This document shows, in pieces, positions 1 to 9,716 of a stretch of 64,000 nt of DNA (its first letter is position 1; the number at the start of each line of letters is the position of its first letter). Below the pieces are notes generated by a model. It was not told the origin of the DNA. It ran no database searches and saw only the letters and a program-made list of their open reading frames with translations. A program made the translations under genes and the position numbers. This DNA is from Halobacillus salinarum (GTDB lineage Bacteria > Bacillota > Bacilli > Bacillales > Halobacillaceae): positions 124,001-188,000 of the forward strand of contig NZ_CP095073.1 in NCBI RefSeq assembly GCF_022919095.1. The letters run 5' to 3'.

Positions 1-2182
<2,182 letters not shown>

Positions 2183-2219
2183 GTGTGTTCACTCCTTTTT
2201 GTTAACGAGAGTCGAGAAC

Positions 2220-2288
2220 AAAAAAGAGACCCACACGAATCATCAGCACCCTTCTCTAAGAAAAGTACCAATTTTACGTGTGAGTCTC
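2220..2288 (-). terminator. Leader terminator of glpFK, probable GlpP antitermination site
   Basis: On the minus strand, arms GAGACTCACACG (2277-2288) and CGTGTGGGTCTC (2226-2237) can pair and are followed by a T6 run, forming an intrinsic terminator between promoter and glpF. In B. subtilis the GlpP protein with glycerol-3-phosphate prevents termination in the equivalent glpFK leader. The hairpin is seen in the sequence; the role of GlpP is inferred and no glpP lies in this window. Confidence 0.75.
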
Positions 2289-2322
2289 TAATTCTCCGTC
2301 ACATTGTTAACTTGTTGTAAAT

Positions 2323-2351
2323 AGACTAACCCAATTTGTAAACGCTGTCAA
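2323..2351 (-). promoter_or_regulatory. glpFK SigA promoter with overlapping cre site
   Basis: Minus strand: -35 TTGACA (2346-2351), 17-bp spacer, -10 TAGTCT (2323-2328). The 16 bases TTGTAAACGCTGTCAA (2336-2351 on the plus strand) match the catabolite-responsive element consensus WTGNNARCGNWWWCAW with one mismatch and cover the -35 box. This predicts CcpA repression of glycerol uptake when glucose is present. Confidence 0.7.
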
Positions 2352-2353
2352 CT

Positions 2354-3031
2354 TTAATATTCGTTTATTTTTTCCAATTCGACATGCAGGAAGCTTCCAG
2401 ATGTCGTTTCAAACCGCCGTCCAGGCCGAACAGCCATTTTCTTTTTAAACGGTGGACCGTTAAAAACAAAGCTGTGGAATTCACCATTTTCCCCGCACGG
2501 ATCAATCCCAGGAGGCAGCGTATTCAAAAAATCCTGGTTGAACAATTTCCCGGCAAATTCCTCAGAAAGTTTGTACGCATCTATAGAAGTGACAATGGCC
2601 TCGAACCCTTCGTTGATAAACTCATTGGCTATTTTCCCGGTATCTTCTTTCCATAAAGGAAAGATCCCTTCCATTCCCGCTTTTTTTAAATGCTTCACCC
2701 GATAGGCTTTAATATCTTCTAAGAAGAGGTCCGCATGGACAATCGTATGGATGTCCTGCTCTTTAAAATGACCAAATTGCTCTTTCAATCTCTGTTCATA
2801 AGTAGAATTATCTGCATTTGCCGGGAGCTTAACTTCATAGAGTGGTAGACCAAGAGACTCTGCCTGCTCCTGGATGAGTTCTCTTTTTACTTCGTGCATC
2901 GGCAGACGTCCGCTTGCTTCAGAAGTCGTTGACAGCAACCCTTTCACTTCATACTCCGGGTGATTCAAAAGCCGATGTAATGCAAGCGCACTGTCCTTGC
3001 CCCCGCTCCATGAAACGATTACTTTTTTCAA
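2354..3031 (-). CDS. Diphthine-ammonia-ligase-like ATP pyrophosphatase
   Basis: About 225 aa, PP-loop (adenine nucleotide alpha hydrolase) family. The N-terminus has the SGGKDSALAL signature that binds ATP pyrophosphate; the middle and C-terminal parts (EDIKAYRVKHL, GIDPCGENGEFHSFV) fit the MJ0570/Dph6-like group. Bacteria lack diphthamide, so the bacterial substrate is unknown. The longest frame starts far upstream, but a perfect AGGAGG at 3038-3044 sits just ahead of TTG at 3031, directly before KKVIVSWSGGKD, so TTG is chosen. One base separates it from the upstream acetyltransferase, so the two are probably coupled. Confidence 0.8.
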   Translation of the reverse strand: MKKVIVSWSGGKDSALALHRLLNHPEYEVKGLLSTTSEASGRLPMHEVKRELIQEQAESLGLPLYEVKLPANADNSTYEQRLKEQFGHFKEQDIHTIVHADLFLEDIKAYRVKHLKKAGMEGIFPLWKEDTGKIANEFINEGFEAIVTSIDAYKLSEEFAGKLFNQDFLNTLPPGIDPCGENGEFHSFVFNGPPFKKKMAVRPGRRFETTSGSFLHVELEKINEY

Positions 3032-3032
3032 A

Positions 3033-3608
3033 TTATCCCTCCTGTTTACCATTGATCTTGGCATACACGCACGTATCGCGCACTTCCTCACCATCGACAG
3101 AAAGGTCTTCATTTTTGAAGATACCTTCCAATTCAAACCCGAGCCTTTCTGGAACTGCCTTGCTTCTTACATTTTTGGCATCACAGCGGACCTCCACTCG
3201 ACGAGCTGCAAGTTCATTAAAAGCAAACTTGGTCACTCCATCCACGGCCTCCGTCACATACCCTTTGCCACTCCAAAGAGTGTTGGCCCAATAGCCGATC
3301 TCAAATTTTCGGACATTCCAATCCATGCGGTGAAGTCCTGTAGAACACACAAGGTCTCCGGTTTCTTTGTGAAAGACAAGCAGCCGCAAATCTTCCCGTT
3401 TTAGAAAACGAATATGTGATTCACGAATGTTGATTTCCGTTTCTTCTTCTGTCTGGTCCTTTTGAGCAAACGGGAGCCACGGCCTCAGTTCCTTAATAGA
3501 AGCCTGGATCGCATGATATACGATTTTTCCATCTCCAGGTCTCGGCATACGGATATGTAAGCGTTCTGTTTCAAATTCATGAGGAAAATCCAGCAATATG
3601 GGATTCAT
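3033..3608 (-). CDS. GNAT N-acetyltransferase, RimJ/RimL type
   Basis: 191-aa acetyltransferase-fold protein. It opens with a typical ETERLHIRMPRPGD start of the RimJ/RimL group, which often acetylates ribosomal protein N-termini or antibiotics. IGYWANTLWSGKGYVTEAV carries the acetyl-CoA binding G-K-G-Y-V segment, and the C-terminus has ARRVEVRCDAKNVRSKAVPERLGF in pieces typical of the family. The ATG at 3608 is chosen because AAGGAG lies nine bases ahead; an in-frame ATG at 3629 overlaps the upstream stop. The substrate cannot be read from the sequence. Confidence 0.85.
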   Translation of the reverse strand: MNPILLDFPHEFETERLHIRMPRPGDGKIVYHAIQASIKELRPWLPFAQKDQTEEETEINIRESHIRFLKREDLRLLVFHKETGDLVCSTGLHRMDWNVRKFEIGYWANTLWSGKGYVTEAVDGVTKFAFNELAARRVEVRCDAKNVRSKAVPERLGFELEGIFKNEDLSVDGEEVRDTCVYAKINGKQEG

Positions 3609-3625
3609 AGACTTCGACTCCTTGT

Positions 3626-4636
3626 TCATAGAATATGAGGAAGAATTTCTCCGATCAGCCCTTCCAGCTGGTGGACACCTAGATCGGCATTTGTCATTAC
3701 TATAGCACCACGGCCCGCAAAAGGATAGGCGGCCATAAGCGATTGATACCCCGCCCCCCATCCTAAAGACGAGATTTCGAGAAGATCTCCTGATGGATCA
3801 ATAAATACACCTAGTCCTGTCCATTCAGAACATCCTTGAGAGGTCACCATCTCTTTAGCCGATTCTTGAGGAATTCCTAGTTTTCCTTTACCACTGACAG
3901 CCTTCATAACCTCTACTAACAGCTTCGCTAAATCGTCAGAACTCGACCAGAGTCCCGCAGCAGCTGGATAAGGATAAATAGAGAACTTTTCTTCCAGCCT
4001 CTTGCCTGATGAATCGTGGCCGCAAGCCATCTTGTCCGTGCATTGTTCAGGGGAACTGGTAATTTGGCTATGGTTCATTTGGAGAGGTGTAAAGATCTTC
4101 TGCTCAACCACTGTCTCAAAGGATTCCCCAGTTATCTTCTCAATCATGTACTGCAGGAAGCAGAACCCCGCATCAGTATAGATAAATTTCTCTCCTGGGG
4201 ATACCTTGGGATAAATTTGCTCCTGGCAATAAACCGTTTTTCCAGCTAATAAGTCATCTATAGCAGGCCGTCCATAACGGCTTTCATATTCGCCGAAACT
4301 TTTCGGAGGATCTATAAATCCTGCCTGGTGAGATAAAAGAGAACGAAGGGTGATCGGAGAATAATCCTCGTGATCGTCCCCTTGCAAATAATAGTTCACT
4401 TCCTCATCCAGAGATAGAGTCCCTTCACCGACCAGCTTTAATACCAGCATAGCAGCCGTCCATTTGCTCATAGAACAAGCATTAAACAAGGAAGATTCAT
4501 TCACGTTTCTATCGGTTCCTGCTTCCAGCACACCTTTAACAACTGTTTCTTGGATCATTGCGTTTCTTACCGTGGAAAAACTTAACCCTGGGACTTGAAA
4601 TTCTCTCATTTTCTTTTCAATGTCTACATCGTTCAC
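3626..4636 (-). CDS. Serine hydrolase, beta-lactamase / penicillin-binding family
   Basis: 336 aa, class C beta-lactamase-like fold. The nucleophile motif SxxK is visible as SMSK in NACSMSKWTAAM near residue 55, followed by a YTDAG motif (the YxN position, here Tyr-Thr-Asp). No signal peptide is seen, so it is probably a cytoplasmic esterase or D-amino peptidase-like enzyme rather than a secreted beta-lactamase. Its TGA overlaps an ATG of the next gene (ATGA), which suggests coupling to the acetyltransferase. Substrate unknown. Confidence 0.85.
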   Translation of the reverse strand: MNDVDIEKKMREFQVPGLSFSTVRNAMIQETVVKGVLEAGTDRNVNESSLFNACSMSKWTAAMLVLKLVGEGTLSLDEEVNYYLQGDDHEDYSPITLRSLLSHQAGFIDPPKSFGEYESRYGRPAIDDLLAGKTVYCQEQIYPKVSPGEKFIYTDAGFCFLQYMIEKITGESFETVVEQKIFTPLQMNHSQITSSPEQCTDKMACGHDSSGKRLEEKFSIYPYPAAAGLWSSSDDLAKLLVEVMKAVSGKGKLGIPQESAKEMVTSQGCSEWTGLGVFIDPSGDLLEISSLGWGAGYQSLMAAYPFAGRGAIVMTNADLGVHQLEGLIGEILPHIL

Positions 4637-4769
4637 CTTTACTCCTCCCCTCTATGAACCTACCATACTAAAAGATCTCAGCATTTTCCATCTTTGCCAG
4701 AGTGGATTTCAATGCAGGATTTCGATAGAATCATTATATACTTATTAAAATGTTATGGAGGGAAAAACA

Positions 4770-5150
4770 ATGTCTGAAGGAAAATTTGTGACGGCCATTA
4801 ATTGTATGGATGGACGAGTCCAGCAGCCCGTCTTCAACTGGATGAAAGAGCGCTTCTCAGCTCCCTATGTAGATATGATCACCGAAGCCGGCCCGAATAA
4901 GGTTCTCTTAGAAGGGTCTGATGAGGAAGTCAATGCTATTAAATCAAAGGTAATGATCTCCTATGAAGCCCACGGCTCTGAAGTCATAGCGATTATCGGC
5001 CACCACGATTGCGCCGGAAATCCGGTGGATAAAGAAGAAAAAGTTGCCCAAATCCAAAAAGCCGTCGATAAAATCAAATCCTGGGATTTAAACGTAGAAG
5101 TACTTGGATTGTATGTGAATGAAAACTGGGAAGTTGAATCTGCATCCTGA
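4770..5150 (+). CDS. Beta-carbonic-anhydrase-like small protein
   Basis: 126 aa. Motifs NCMDGR near the N-terminus and GHHDCAGNP in the middle are the Cys/Asp and His-x-x-Cys elements of the beta-carbonic anhydrase superfamily. It is much shorter than true enzymes (about 190-220 aa), matching the small 6-carboxyhexanoate-like/carbonic-anhydrase-related proteins often labelled hypothetical. The ATG at 4770 has GGAGGG seven bases upstream; an earlier in-frame ATG lacks one. It stands alone between oppositely oriented neighbours and ends in a strong terminator. Activity is unproven. Confidence 0.7.
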   Translation: MSEGKFVTAINCMDGRVQQPVFNWMKERFSAPYVDMITEAGPNKVLLEGSDEEVNAIKSKVMISYEAHGSEVIAIIGHHDCAGNPVDKEEKVAQIQKAVDKIKSWDLNVEVLGLYVNENWEVESAS

Positions 5151-5179
5151 AAAATGGCCATTCTCCGGCCATTTTTTTA
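5151..5179 (+). terminator. Intrinsic terminator
   Basis: AAAATGGCC and GGCCATTTTTTT form a hairpin with a short loop and a T-run directly after the stop of the carbonic-anhydrase-like gene. Confidence 0.85.
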
Positions 5180-5239
5180 TGTCCTCCTTTACCCTGCCCT
5201 CCTCTAATTCAATAAGAAGCCAACCTTTATTAGACATTT

Positions 5240-5255
5240 GTTCTATTTAAAGAAC
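5240..5255. promoter_or_regulatory. SinR-like palindromic operator upstream of the fibre locus
   Basis: GTTCTATTTAAAGAAC is an inverted repeat of GTTCT with a 6-bp centre. This is the same geometry as the SinR operator of B. subtilis (GTTCT-N6-AGAAC). It lies about 220 bp ahead of the first gene of a tapA-sipW-tasA-like operon, the classic SinR target. The match is seen; SinR binding is inferred and no sinR gene is in the window. Confidence 0.6.
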
Positions 5256-5320
5256 ATTATTTTTAAAAAATTGAATTATTAAGTAAATTAAAGGAAAAAG
5301 AAGAAAATAACAGATAAATT

Positions 5321-5431
5321 GTTCTTTATAACGAAAATACCTCATTTTTGAGACTTTCCTCATCTTCCACTTCGATATATACTCAACTCGTACCATTCTT
5401 AATAAAGAACAAACGAAAGATCAAAAAGAAC
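5321..5431. promoter_or_regulatory. Additional SinR-like half sites
   Basis: Three further boxes match the SinR consensus GTTCTYT: GTTCTTT at 5321-5327, and AAAGAAC (its complement) at 5404-5410 and 5425-5431. With the palindrome at 5240 this makes several boxes in under 200 bp of AT-rich leader. AT-rich DNA produces some of these by chance, so the cluster matters more than any one site. Confidence 0.45.
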
Positions 5432-5460
5432 ATCCGTGTGCAGGAAAGGGGTGTGTTCCT

Positions 5461-6681
5461 CTGGAGAAAAGGTCGGACAAAATTAAAAGAGAGCGAAAAA
5501 AGCGACGTAGAAAAAAATTTAAAATTGGCAAATCATTAACCTCTGGATTAGCTGCTTCATCTTTATTAATTACTGGATTGTCCCATGTAACCGGCAGTAC
5601 TTATGGTGCGTTTAATGATATCGAATCTGTAAACGGCCATATCAAAATGTGTGAAGTTTTTCCTAGCGCGATTGAAGGAAAGTTTGAAGAGCTTATCCGT
5701 CATCTCGACCAACTAACAGAAATCGTCAACTCTATCACTCCTTATGAAAAGAAAAAATATAACTTTCAGGATTTTAACAAGCCGGAGCACTATTCTCAAG
5801 ATCAATTAGACAAGCTCGCAGGCGAGATTGATATTCAAACCAAAACCTATCACAAAGAGATTACAACGATGCATCACAAACATGACTACTACTTAGAGAA
5901 AAAGAAAAAAATTCTCGAAGAACTCGACAAAATTTGTGAGATTTTAAATCAATTGAAGCAATACAAAAACTATGATTCAAAATGTACAGCAATTAATAAA
6001 TCCGCTATAACGTACGAACTGAATAAGAAACTAAATGAATGCGGTATTCTAACCCTTACCTTTCGATATGCTGTTATCCATCTTTTAAATGAGTTCCCTT
6101 CAAAAAATGGAAAGCATATCAAAGGCTTTGCAGCTAAATCAGCAGTACCCTCTTCTCAAGATTTCAATATCGATCAAGCAGTGGATGATTATTTTGACGA
6201 ATTCCTCACAAATTTGAAAACCGATGAGGAACAAGTAAATACAGAGCTTACGAAGCTTGAGCAATTGAAAACAGAGGTTGAAAAAGTATCTAAACAAAAA
6301 CAAGCAGAAGCTGAAAAACAAAAGGCTGAGGAAGAACTTAAAAAGCAACAAGCGGAAGAAAAAGCTAAAGCCGAACAGCAAAAAGCAGATCAAGAGAAAA
6401 ATAATGATTCAACTAATAGTAATAAGGATCAGTCCGAGAAAAAACAACAACCAAAAAAGGAAAGTCAGCCAGTTAAAGACAAAGAACCCGCTCCGGAGAA
6501 GCCAAAGGATTCCCCTGCACCACCGAAAGAAAAAGAACCCAGTGCAGAACCACAGCCAGAGCCACCTGAGCAGACTGAAAAACAGCAGCCATTGGAAAAG
6601 TCAAAAACAGAGCCAAGCAAGCAGTCTGACCATCAAACGAAGGAACCCGACCCTGCAGCTTCGAGCGATTCTACTACCTAA
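5461..6681 (+). CDS. Secreted coiled-coil protein in the tapA position (DUF4047-like)
   Basis: About 406 aa if started at CTG 5461. The CTG is preceded by GAAAGGGGTG, a good ribosome-binding site seven bases away, and no ATG, GTG or TTG in frame precedes the export signal. The N-terminus is highly basic, then a hydrophobic stretch ends in TYGAFND (residues 47-53), closely like TYAAFND in TasA next door, so SipW is the likely processing enzyme. Residues ~70-290 are charged and helical (coiled coil); the last ~120 are Lys/Glu/Gln/Pro-rich. Its place ahead of sipW-tasA equals that of tapA. The family name DUF4047 is from memory and uncertain. Role inferred: accessory or wall-spanning component of TasA fibres. 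Confidence 0.7.
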   Translation: MEKRSDKIKRERKKRRRKKFKIGKSLTSGLAASSLLITGLSHVTGSTYGAFNDIESVNGHIKMCEVFPSAIEGKFEELIRHLDQLTEIVNSITPYEKKKYNFQDFNKPEHYSQDQLDKLAGEIDIQTKTYHKEITTMHHKHDYYLEKKKKILEELDKICEILNQLKQYKNYDSKCTAINKSAITYELNKKLNECGILTLTFRYAVIHLLNEFPSKNGKHIKGFAAKSAVPSSQDFNIDQAVDDYFDEFLTNLKTDEEQVNTELTKLEQLKTEVEKVSKQKQAEAEKQKAEEELKKQQAEEKAKAEQQKADQEKNNDSTNSNKDQSEKKQQPKKESQPVKDKEPAPEKPKDSPAPPKEKEPSAEPQPEPPEQTEKQQPLEKSKTEPSKQSDHQTKEPDPAASSDSTT

Positions 6682-6696
6682 GGAGGTATTTACCTA

Positions 6697-7281
6697 ATGA
6701 GTGGCAAGAAAATACTGAGTGTGCTCAGTACCCTTTTAAATATTCTGTTGTTTGCCGTGTTAGTAAGTATGATCTTTTTAGTTATCTCGGCAAAAGCTTC
6801 GGGAGGAGAACCCAATATCTTTGGATACCAAATAAAAACGGTTCTCTCAGGATCTATGGAGCCTACATTTAAAACTGGGTCCGTCATAGCTGTCAATCCC
6901 GACATTGATAATAAAACCTTTCAAAAAGGAGACATTGTAACCTTCATGAAAGATAAGGATACACTTGTCACCCATAGAATTATCGACGTCCAGAAGACTG
7001 GAAACAACGTAATCTACCACACTAAAGGGGACAACAATGATGGTCCAGATATGGATCCTCTCCTTGCTGAAAATGTGGTTGGAGAATATACAGGAATCAC
7101 CATTCCTTATTTAGGAAAAATGATAACTTTTGCAAATTCACAGCTTGGAGCAGTTTTCCTTCTCATTGTACCAGGAGTCCTTCTCATTCTGTATTCAGCC
7201 TTTACGATCTGGAAAACTCTCGGACAATTTGTGGACAATAAAGAGGTTAAGAACCAAACCACTAAACAGGAAGCACAATAG
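6697..7281 (+). CDS. sipW: ER-type signal peptidase I SipW
   Basis: 194-aa membrane protease that removes signal peptides of TasA-type proteins. An N-terminal transmembrane segment is followed by the nucleophile motif SGSMEPT and by TLVTHRIIDV, where His replaces the Lys of ordinary bacterial signal peptidases. That marks the ER/SipW type. A second hydrophobic segment lies near the C-terminus. AAGGAGGT precedes the ATG. It sits between the tapA-position gene (15 bp) and tasA, as in B. subtilis tapA-sipW-tasA, and probably processes both neighbours. Confidence 0.93.
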   Translation: MSGKKILSVLSTLLNILLFAVLVSMIFLVISAKASGGEPNIFGYQIKTVLSGSMEPTFKTGSVIAVNPDIDNKTFQKGDIVTFMKDKDTLVTHRIIDVQKTGNNVIYHTKGDNNDGPDMDPLLAENVVGEYTGITIPYLGKMITFANSQLGAVFLLIVPGVLLILYSAFTIWKTLGQFVDNKEVKNQTTKQEAQ

Positions 7282-7337
7282 TTTGTTAACCCTTAAGGGG
7301 TTCAAAATAAAAAATAGGATTAATGGGAGGTAACAAA

Positions 7338-8147
7338 ATGAGTGTAAAAAAGAAATTGGCAATGGGCGTGATGACAGGTGCACTTGGACTATCTTTAGTT
7401 GGTGGAGGAACATATGCGGCTTTTAACGACACAGCGACAATTAATAACCATTTTGCTTCTGGCGAACTTGATTTGGTAGTAGGAAAAAGTGCAAACAAAC
7501 CGATTAGCTTTGATCTCACAAACATGAAGCCTGGCGACAATGTACAAAGGATCTTTAAGTTAAGTAACGGCGGCACTCTTGCTATTAAAGATGTTCTACT
7601 TACCGCTACAGCAAGTAATTTCAGTGATACCGATGGTGATTCTGGTAAAAATGCATTCCTATCCCAATTTGAAGTGAATTTCATGAACACTGATGGAGAA
7701 ACTTCCCAATGGCAGCCAAGAGAAGATGTAATTATGGATAATGCAACATTAACTTTAGCAGATTTAGTAAATAATAGTGTTTCTTCCAAAATTAAACCAG
7801 GACATTTAGTAGATGGAAAAATCAATCTCGCTTCTATCGCTACGGGAGATACTAGAGGTATTCCTGTCGATCCACCTGACACGGATGATGTATTTATTCA
7901 AATTACCTTTAAAGATGATCCAACAAAAAATGGTAATAATGAATATGTACAGAACAAGTTTATGAATGCTAGTGTCGACTTCTACTTTAACCTAGAAGCT
8001 ACTCAATGGGATGGAGTCGATGTAGACTCCCATAACGGAAATGGAGCAGTAAATAATGGTGTCCAAAGCTCATCAGATGGCACAGGAACACCGGATCCTA
8101 AAACAGACAGCGCTGGCGGCACACATTCTGAAGAAGTTACAGACTAA
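7338..8147 (+). CDS. tasA: TasA/camelysin family fibre protein
   Basis: 269 aa, close to the 261 aa of B. subtilis TasA, the main extracellular biofilm fibre subunit. The N-terminus is MSVKKKLAMG followed by a hydrophobic stretch and TYAAFND, the SipW cleavage context. The mature part has SFDLTNMKPGDNVQR, a segment typical of the camelysin family, and the C-terminal ~40 residues are Gly/Ser/Asp-rich. The ATG at 7338 has GGGAGGT upstream; the earlier frame start lacks a site. It follows sipW by 56 bp. TasA versus the sister protein CalY cannot be separated by eye. Confidence 0.9.
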   Translation: MSVKKKLAMGVMTGALGLSLVGGGTYAAFNDTATINNHFASGELDLVVGKSANKPISFDLTNMKPGDNVQRIFKLSNGGTLAIKDVLLTATASNFSDTDGDSGKNAFLSQFEVNFMNTDGETSQWQPREDVIMDNATLTLADLVNNSVSSKIKPGHLVDGKINLASIATGDTRGIPVDPPDTDDVFIQITFKDDPTKNGNNEYVQNKFMNASVDFYFNLEATQWDGVDVDSHNGNGAVNNGVQSSSDGTGTPDPKTDSAGGTHSEEVTD

Positions 8148-8170
8148 TTTCAGAATCTCATAGATTGGCA

Positions 8171-8199
8171 GACAAAAGGTGGGCTTCCCACCTTTTGTC
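8171..8199 (+). terminator. Strong hairpin after tasA
   Basis: GACAAAAGGTGGG and CCCACCTTTTGTC form a perfect 13-bp stem with a 3-base loop. No long T-run follows, so it may be a partial terminator or mRNA-stabilising hairpin that lowers expression of the downstream LPQTG gene relative to tasA. Confidence 0.6.
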
Positions 8200-8225
8200 A
8201 TTCCAAAGTTAAATGAGGTGAATCA

Positions 8226-8915
8226 ATGAAACTCCTTTTTAAAGGCTCTGCTTTTTATTGCTTACTCCTTTGCTTTATATTCATATTTAGGCCTTTCGGC
8301 TCTACCTTAGCTTTAGAAAATAACACCGTTGTGGACATCAGCAATCACTCAACGAAATTATTTTTTAATGTAGATAACCTTAAGCCGGGAGACTGGACGA
8401 CAAGCCAATTAATTATTAAAAACAGCCAACAGAGTACCCGGAAATATACGATGTTCGTAAAACAGAATTCCGGTTCAGAATTACTTTTTAACCAATTACA
8501 TTTAACGATAAAAGATTCGTCCAGCACCATTTATGATGGAAAGCTCAGCCAGTTTAATGGTTTTGATAACAGAAGTCTTTCCGCATCTGAAACCGAAACA
8601 CTTGATTTCGAAGTTAAGTTCCCCTATGAATCCGGGAATGAATTCCAAGGTTTAGGGACAGATGTTGTCTTCCAATTTCTCGCTGAAGCAGATCCTGCAC
8701 CTGGCACAACACCAGATCAGGATACAAACCCAGGCAGTACACCTGTATCCAGCGGTCATGCAGAGACACCGCAAGTACAGCCGGTATTTGCAAGCGGTGG
8801 TCTTCTTCCACAGACCGGTCAGGGAGTTCCTTATCTCTACTATATAATTGGAGGATTGCTGCTGGCAGCTGGCGGTTCCCTTTTTATAAAGAGCCGGTTC
8901 GTCCAAAAATTATAA
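8226..8915 (+). CDS. LPXTG wall-anchored protein with a TasA-like segment
   Basis: 229 aa. A signal peptide covers about residues 1-30. The extracellular part contains NVDNLKPGDWTTSQLIIKNS, which resembles the TNMKPGD segment of TasA. A Pro/Thr/Ser-rich linker leads to LPQTG (193-197), a hydrophobic helix and a basic tail (KSRFVQKL): a complete sortase sorting signal. A sortase gene follows 61 bp downstream. Likely function, by inference: anchors TasA-type fibres, or a related pilus-like surface structure, to peptidoglycan. AAATGAGGTG precedes the ATG. Confidence 0.8.
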   Translation: MKLLFKGSAFYCLLLCFIFIFRPFGSTLALENNTVVDISNHSTKLFFNVDNLKPGDWTTSQLIIKNSQQSTRKYTMFVKQNSGSELLFNQLHLTIKDSSSTIYDGKLSQFNGFDNRSLSASETETLDFEVKFPYESGNEFQGLGTDVVFQFLAEADPAPGTTPDQDTNPGSTPVSSGHAETPQVQPVFASGGLLPQTGQGVPYLYYIIGGLLLAAGGSLFIKSRFVQKL

Positions 8916-8958
8916 AGCAGAGAGCAGAATCCCTTGATGATTCAGCTCTTTGCTTTTT
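8914..8958 (+). terminator. Terminator between LPQTG gene and sortase
   Basis: AAAGCAGAGAGCAGAATC pairs with GATTCAGCTCTTTGCTTTTTT, with two small bulges and a T6 tail. The sortase ribosome-binding site follows at once, so readthrough may tune sortase levels. Confidence 0.8.
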
Positions 8959-8976
8959 TACAGAGGTGGTAGCTGT

Positions 8977-9609
8977 ATGAAATGGCTGGCTCTATTGATT
9001 ATGTTAGCGGGGATTGGCATACTCATCTTTCCTAGTGCAGAAAATTATTATGCCTCGTATAAAAAGAACCAGTTGATGGAACAGTTTGAAAACGGAAACT
9101 CTCCTCCCCCTCCTGGTTCCATGACAAAAGACAGCTTTCAAGCCTTGCAACAGGTATTAGAGGAAGGGGATTCTTCCATATCCGTCTCTTCGCCTTCAAG
9201 CTCTTATGTACTCGGCATTTTAGAAATACCCAGTATTGAGGTAAAACAGCCCATTCTTGAAGGGGCCACCAGCCAAAATCTCAAGTATGGCGTCGGACAT
9301 CTGACAAACACCGCTTCACTTGGAGAAAAAGGGAATGCCGCTCTTGCCGGGCACCACTCCTATCAATCTGGCAAACTTTTTAACCGTCTAAGTGAGGTAA
9401 AAAAAGGCGACGTGCTTACCGTTACTCTGACGCATAAGAAACTAACTTATAAGGTAACAGATACTTTTTTAGTCAAGCCGAATGATAGATCTGTATTATC
9501 TCAATCCTATACAAAACCGGTGATTACATTGATTACTTGTAATACAGCTGAGCATCCTACGCACCGCTTGATCGTCAGGGCGGCATTAATTCCATCGAAA
9601 AATGGATAA
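8977..9609 (+). CDS. Class D-like sortase
   Basis: 210 aa transpeptidase that cleaves LPXTG-type signals and attaches the protein to the wall. There is one N-terminal transmembrane anchor (~1-24), then the catalytic His in ALAGHHSYQ, the catalytic Cys in TLITC and the Arg in HRLIVRA. The ATG at 8977 follows AGAGGTGG. Its only visible substrate in the window is the LPQTG protein just upstream, which argues for a dedicated sortase-substrate pair. Class D is judged from length and the TLITC context; exact class is not certain. Confidence 0.88.
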   Translation: MKWLALLIMLAGIGILIFPSAENYYASYKKNQLMEQFENGNSPPPPGSMTKDSFQALQQVLEEGDSSISVSSPSSSYVLGILEIPSIEVKQPILEGATSQNLKYGVGHLTNTASLGEKGNAALAGHHSYQSGKLFNRLSEVKKGDVLTVTLTHKKLTYKVTDTFLVKPNDRSVLSQSYTKPVITLITCNTAEHPTHRLIVRAALIPSKNG

Positions 9610-9613
9610 CTTT

Positions 9614-9647
9614 AGAGAATGCACTTCCTTTGTGTATTCTCTTTTTA
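9614..9647 (+). terminator. Terminator of the fibre locus
   Basis: AGAGAATGCAC and GTGTATTCTCTTTTT form a hairpin with a T-run after the sortase gene. Confidence 0.8.
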
Positions 9648-9716
9648 CGTTTATATTCTTACATAAAAGTCGAAATAATAAGTAAAGAGAGATGATAAAG
9701 CCAGGAGTGATTGTGA

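Noticed and set aside
5348-5539. 63-codon frame ahead of the tapA-position gene
   Set aside because: Overlaps the better-supported CTG-started frame; its start has no site and its protein resembles nothing.
6300-6680. Possible tandem repeat in the K/E/Q/P-rich tail
   Set aside because: Low complexity but no regular period on reading.
6278-6697. 139-codon Lys/Gln/Arg-rich frame overlapping the tapA-position gene
   Set aside because: Shadow frame created by the repetitive A-rich Lys/Glu/Gln/Pro codons of the real gene.
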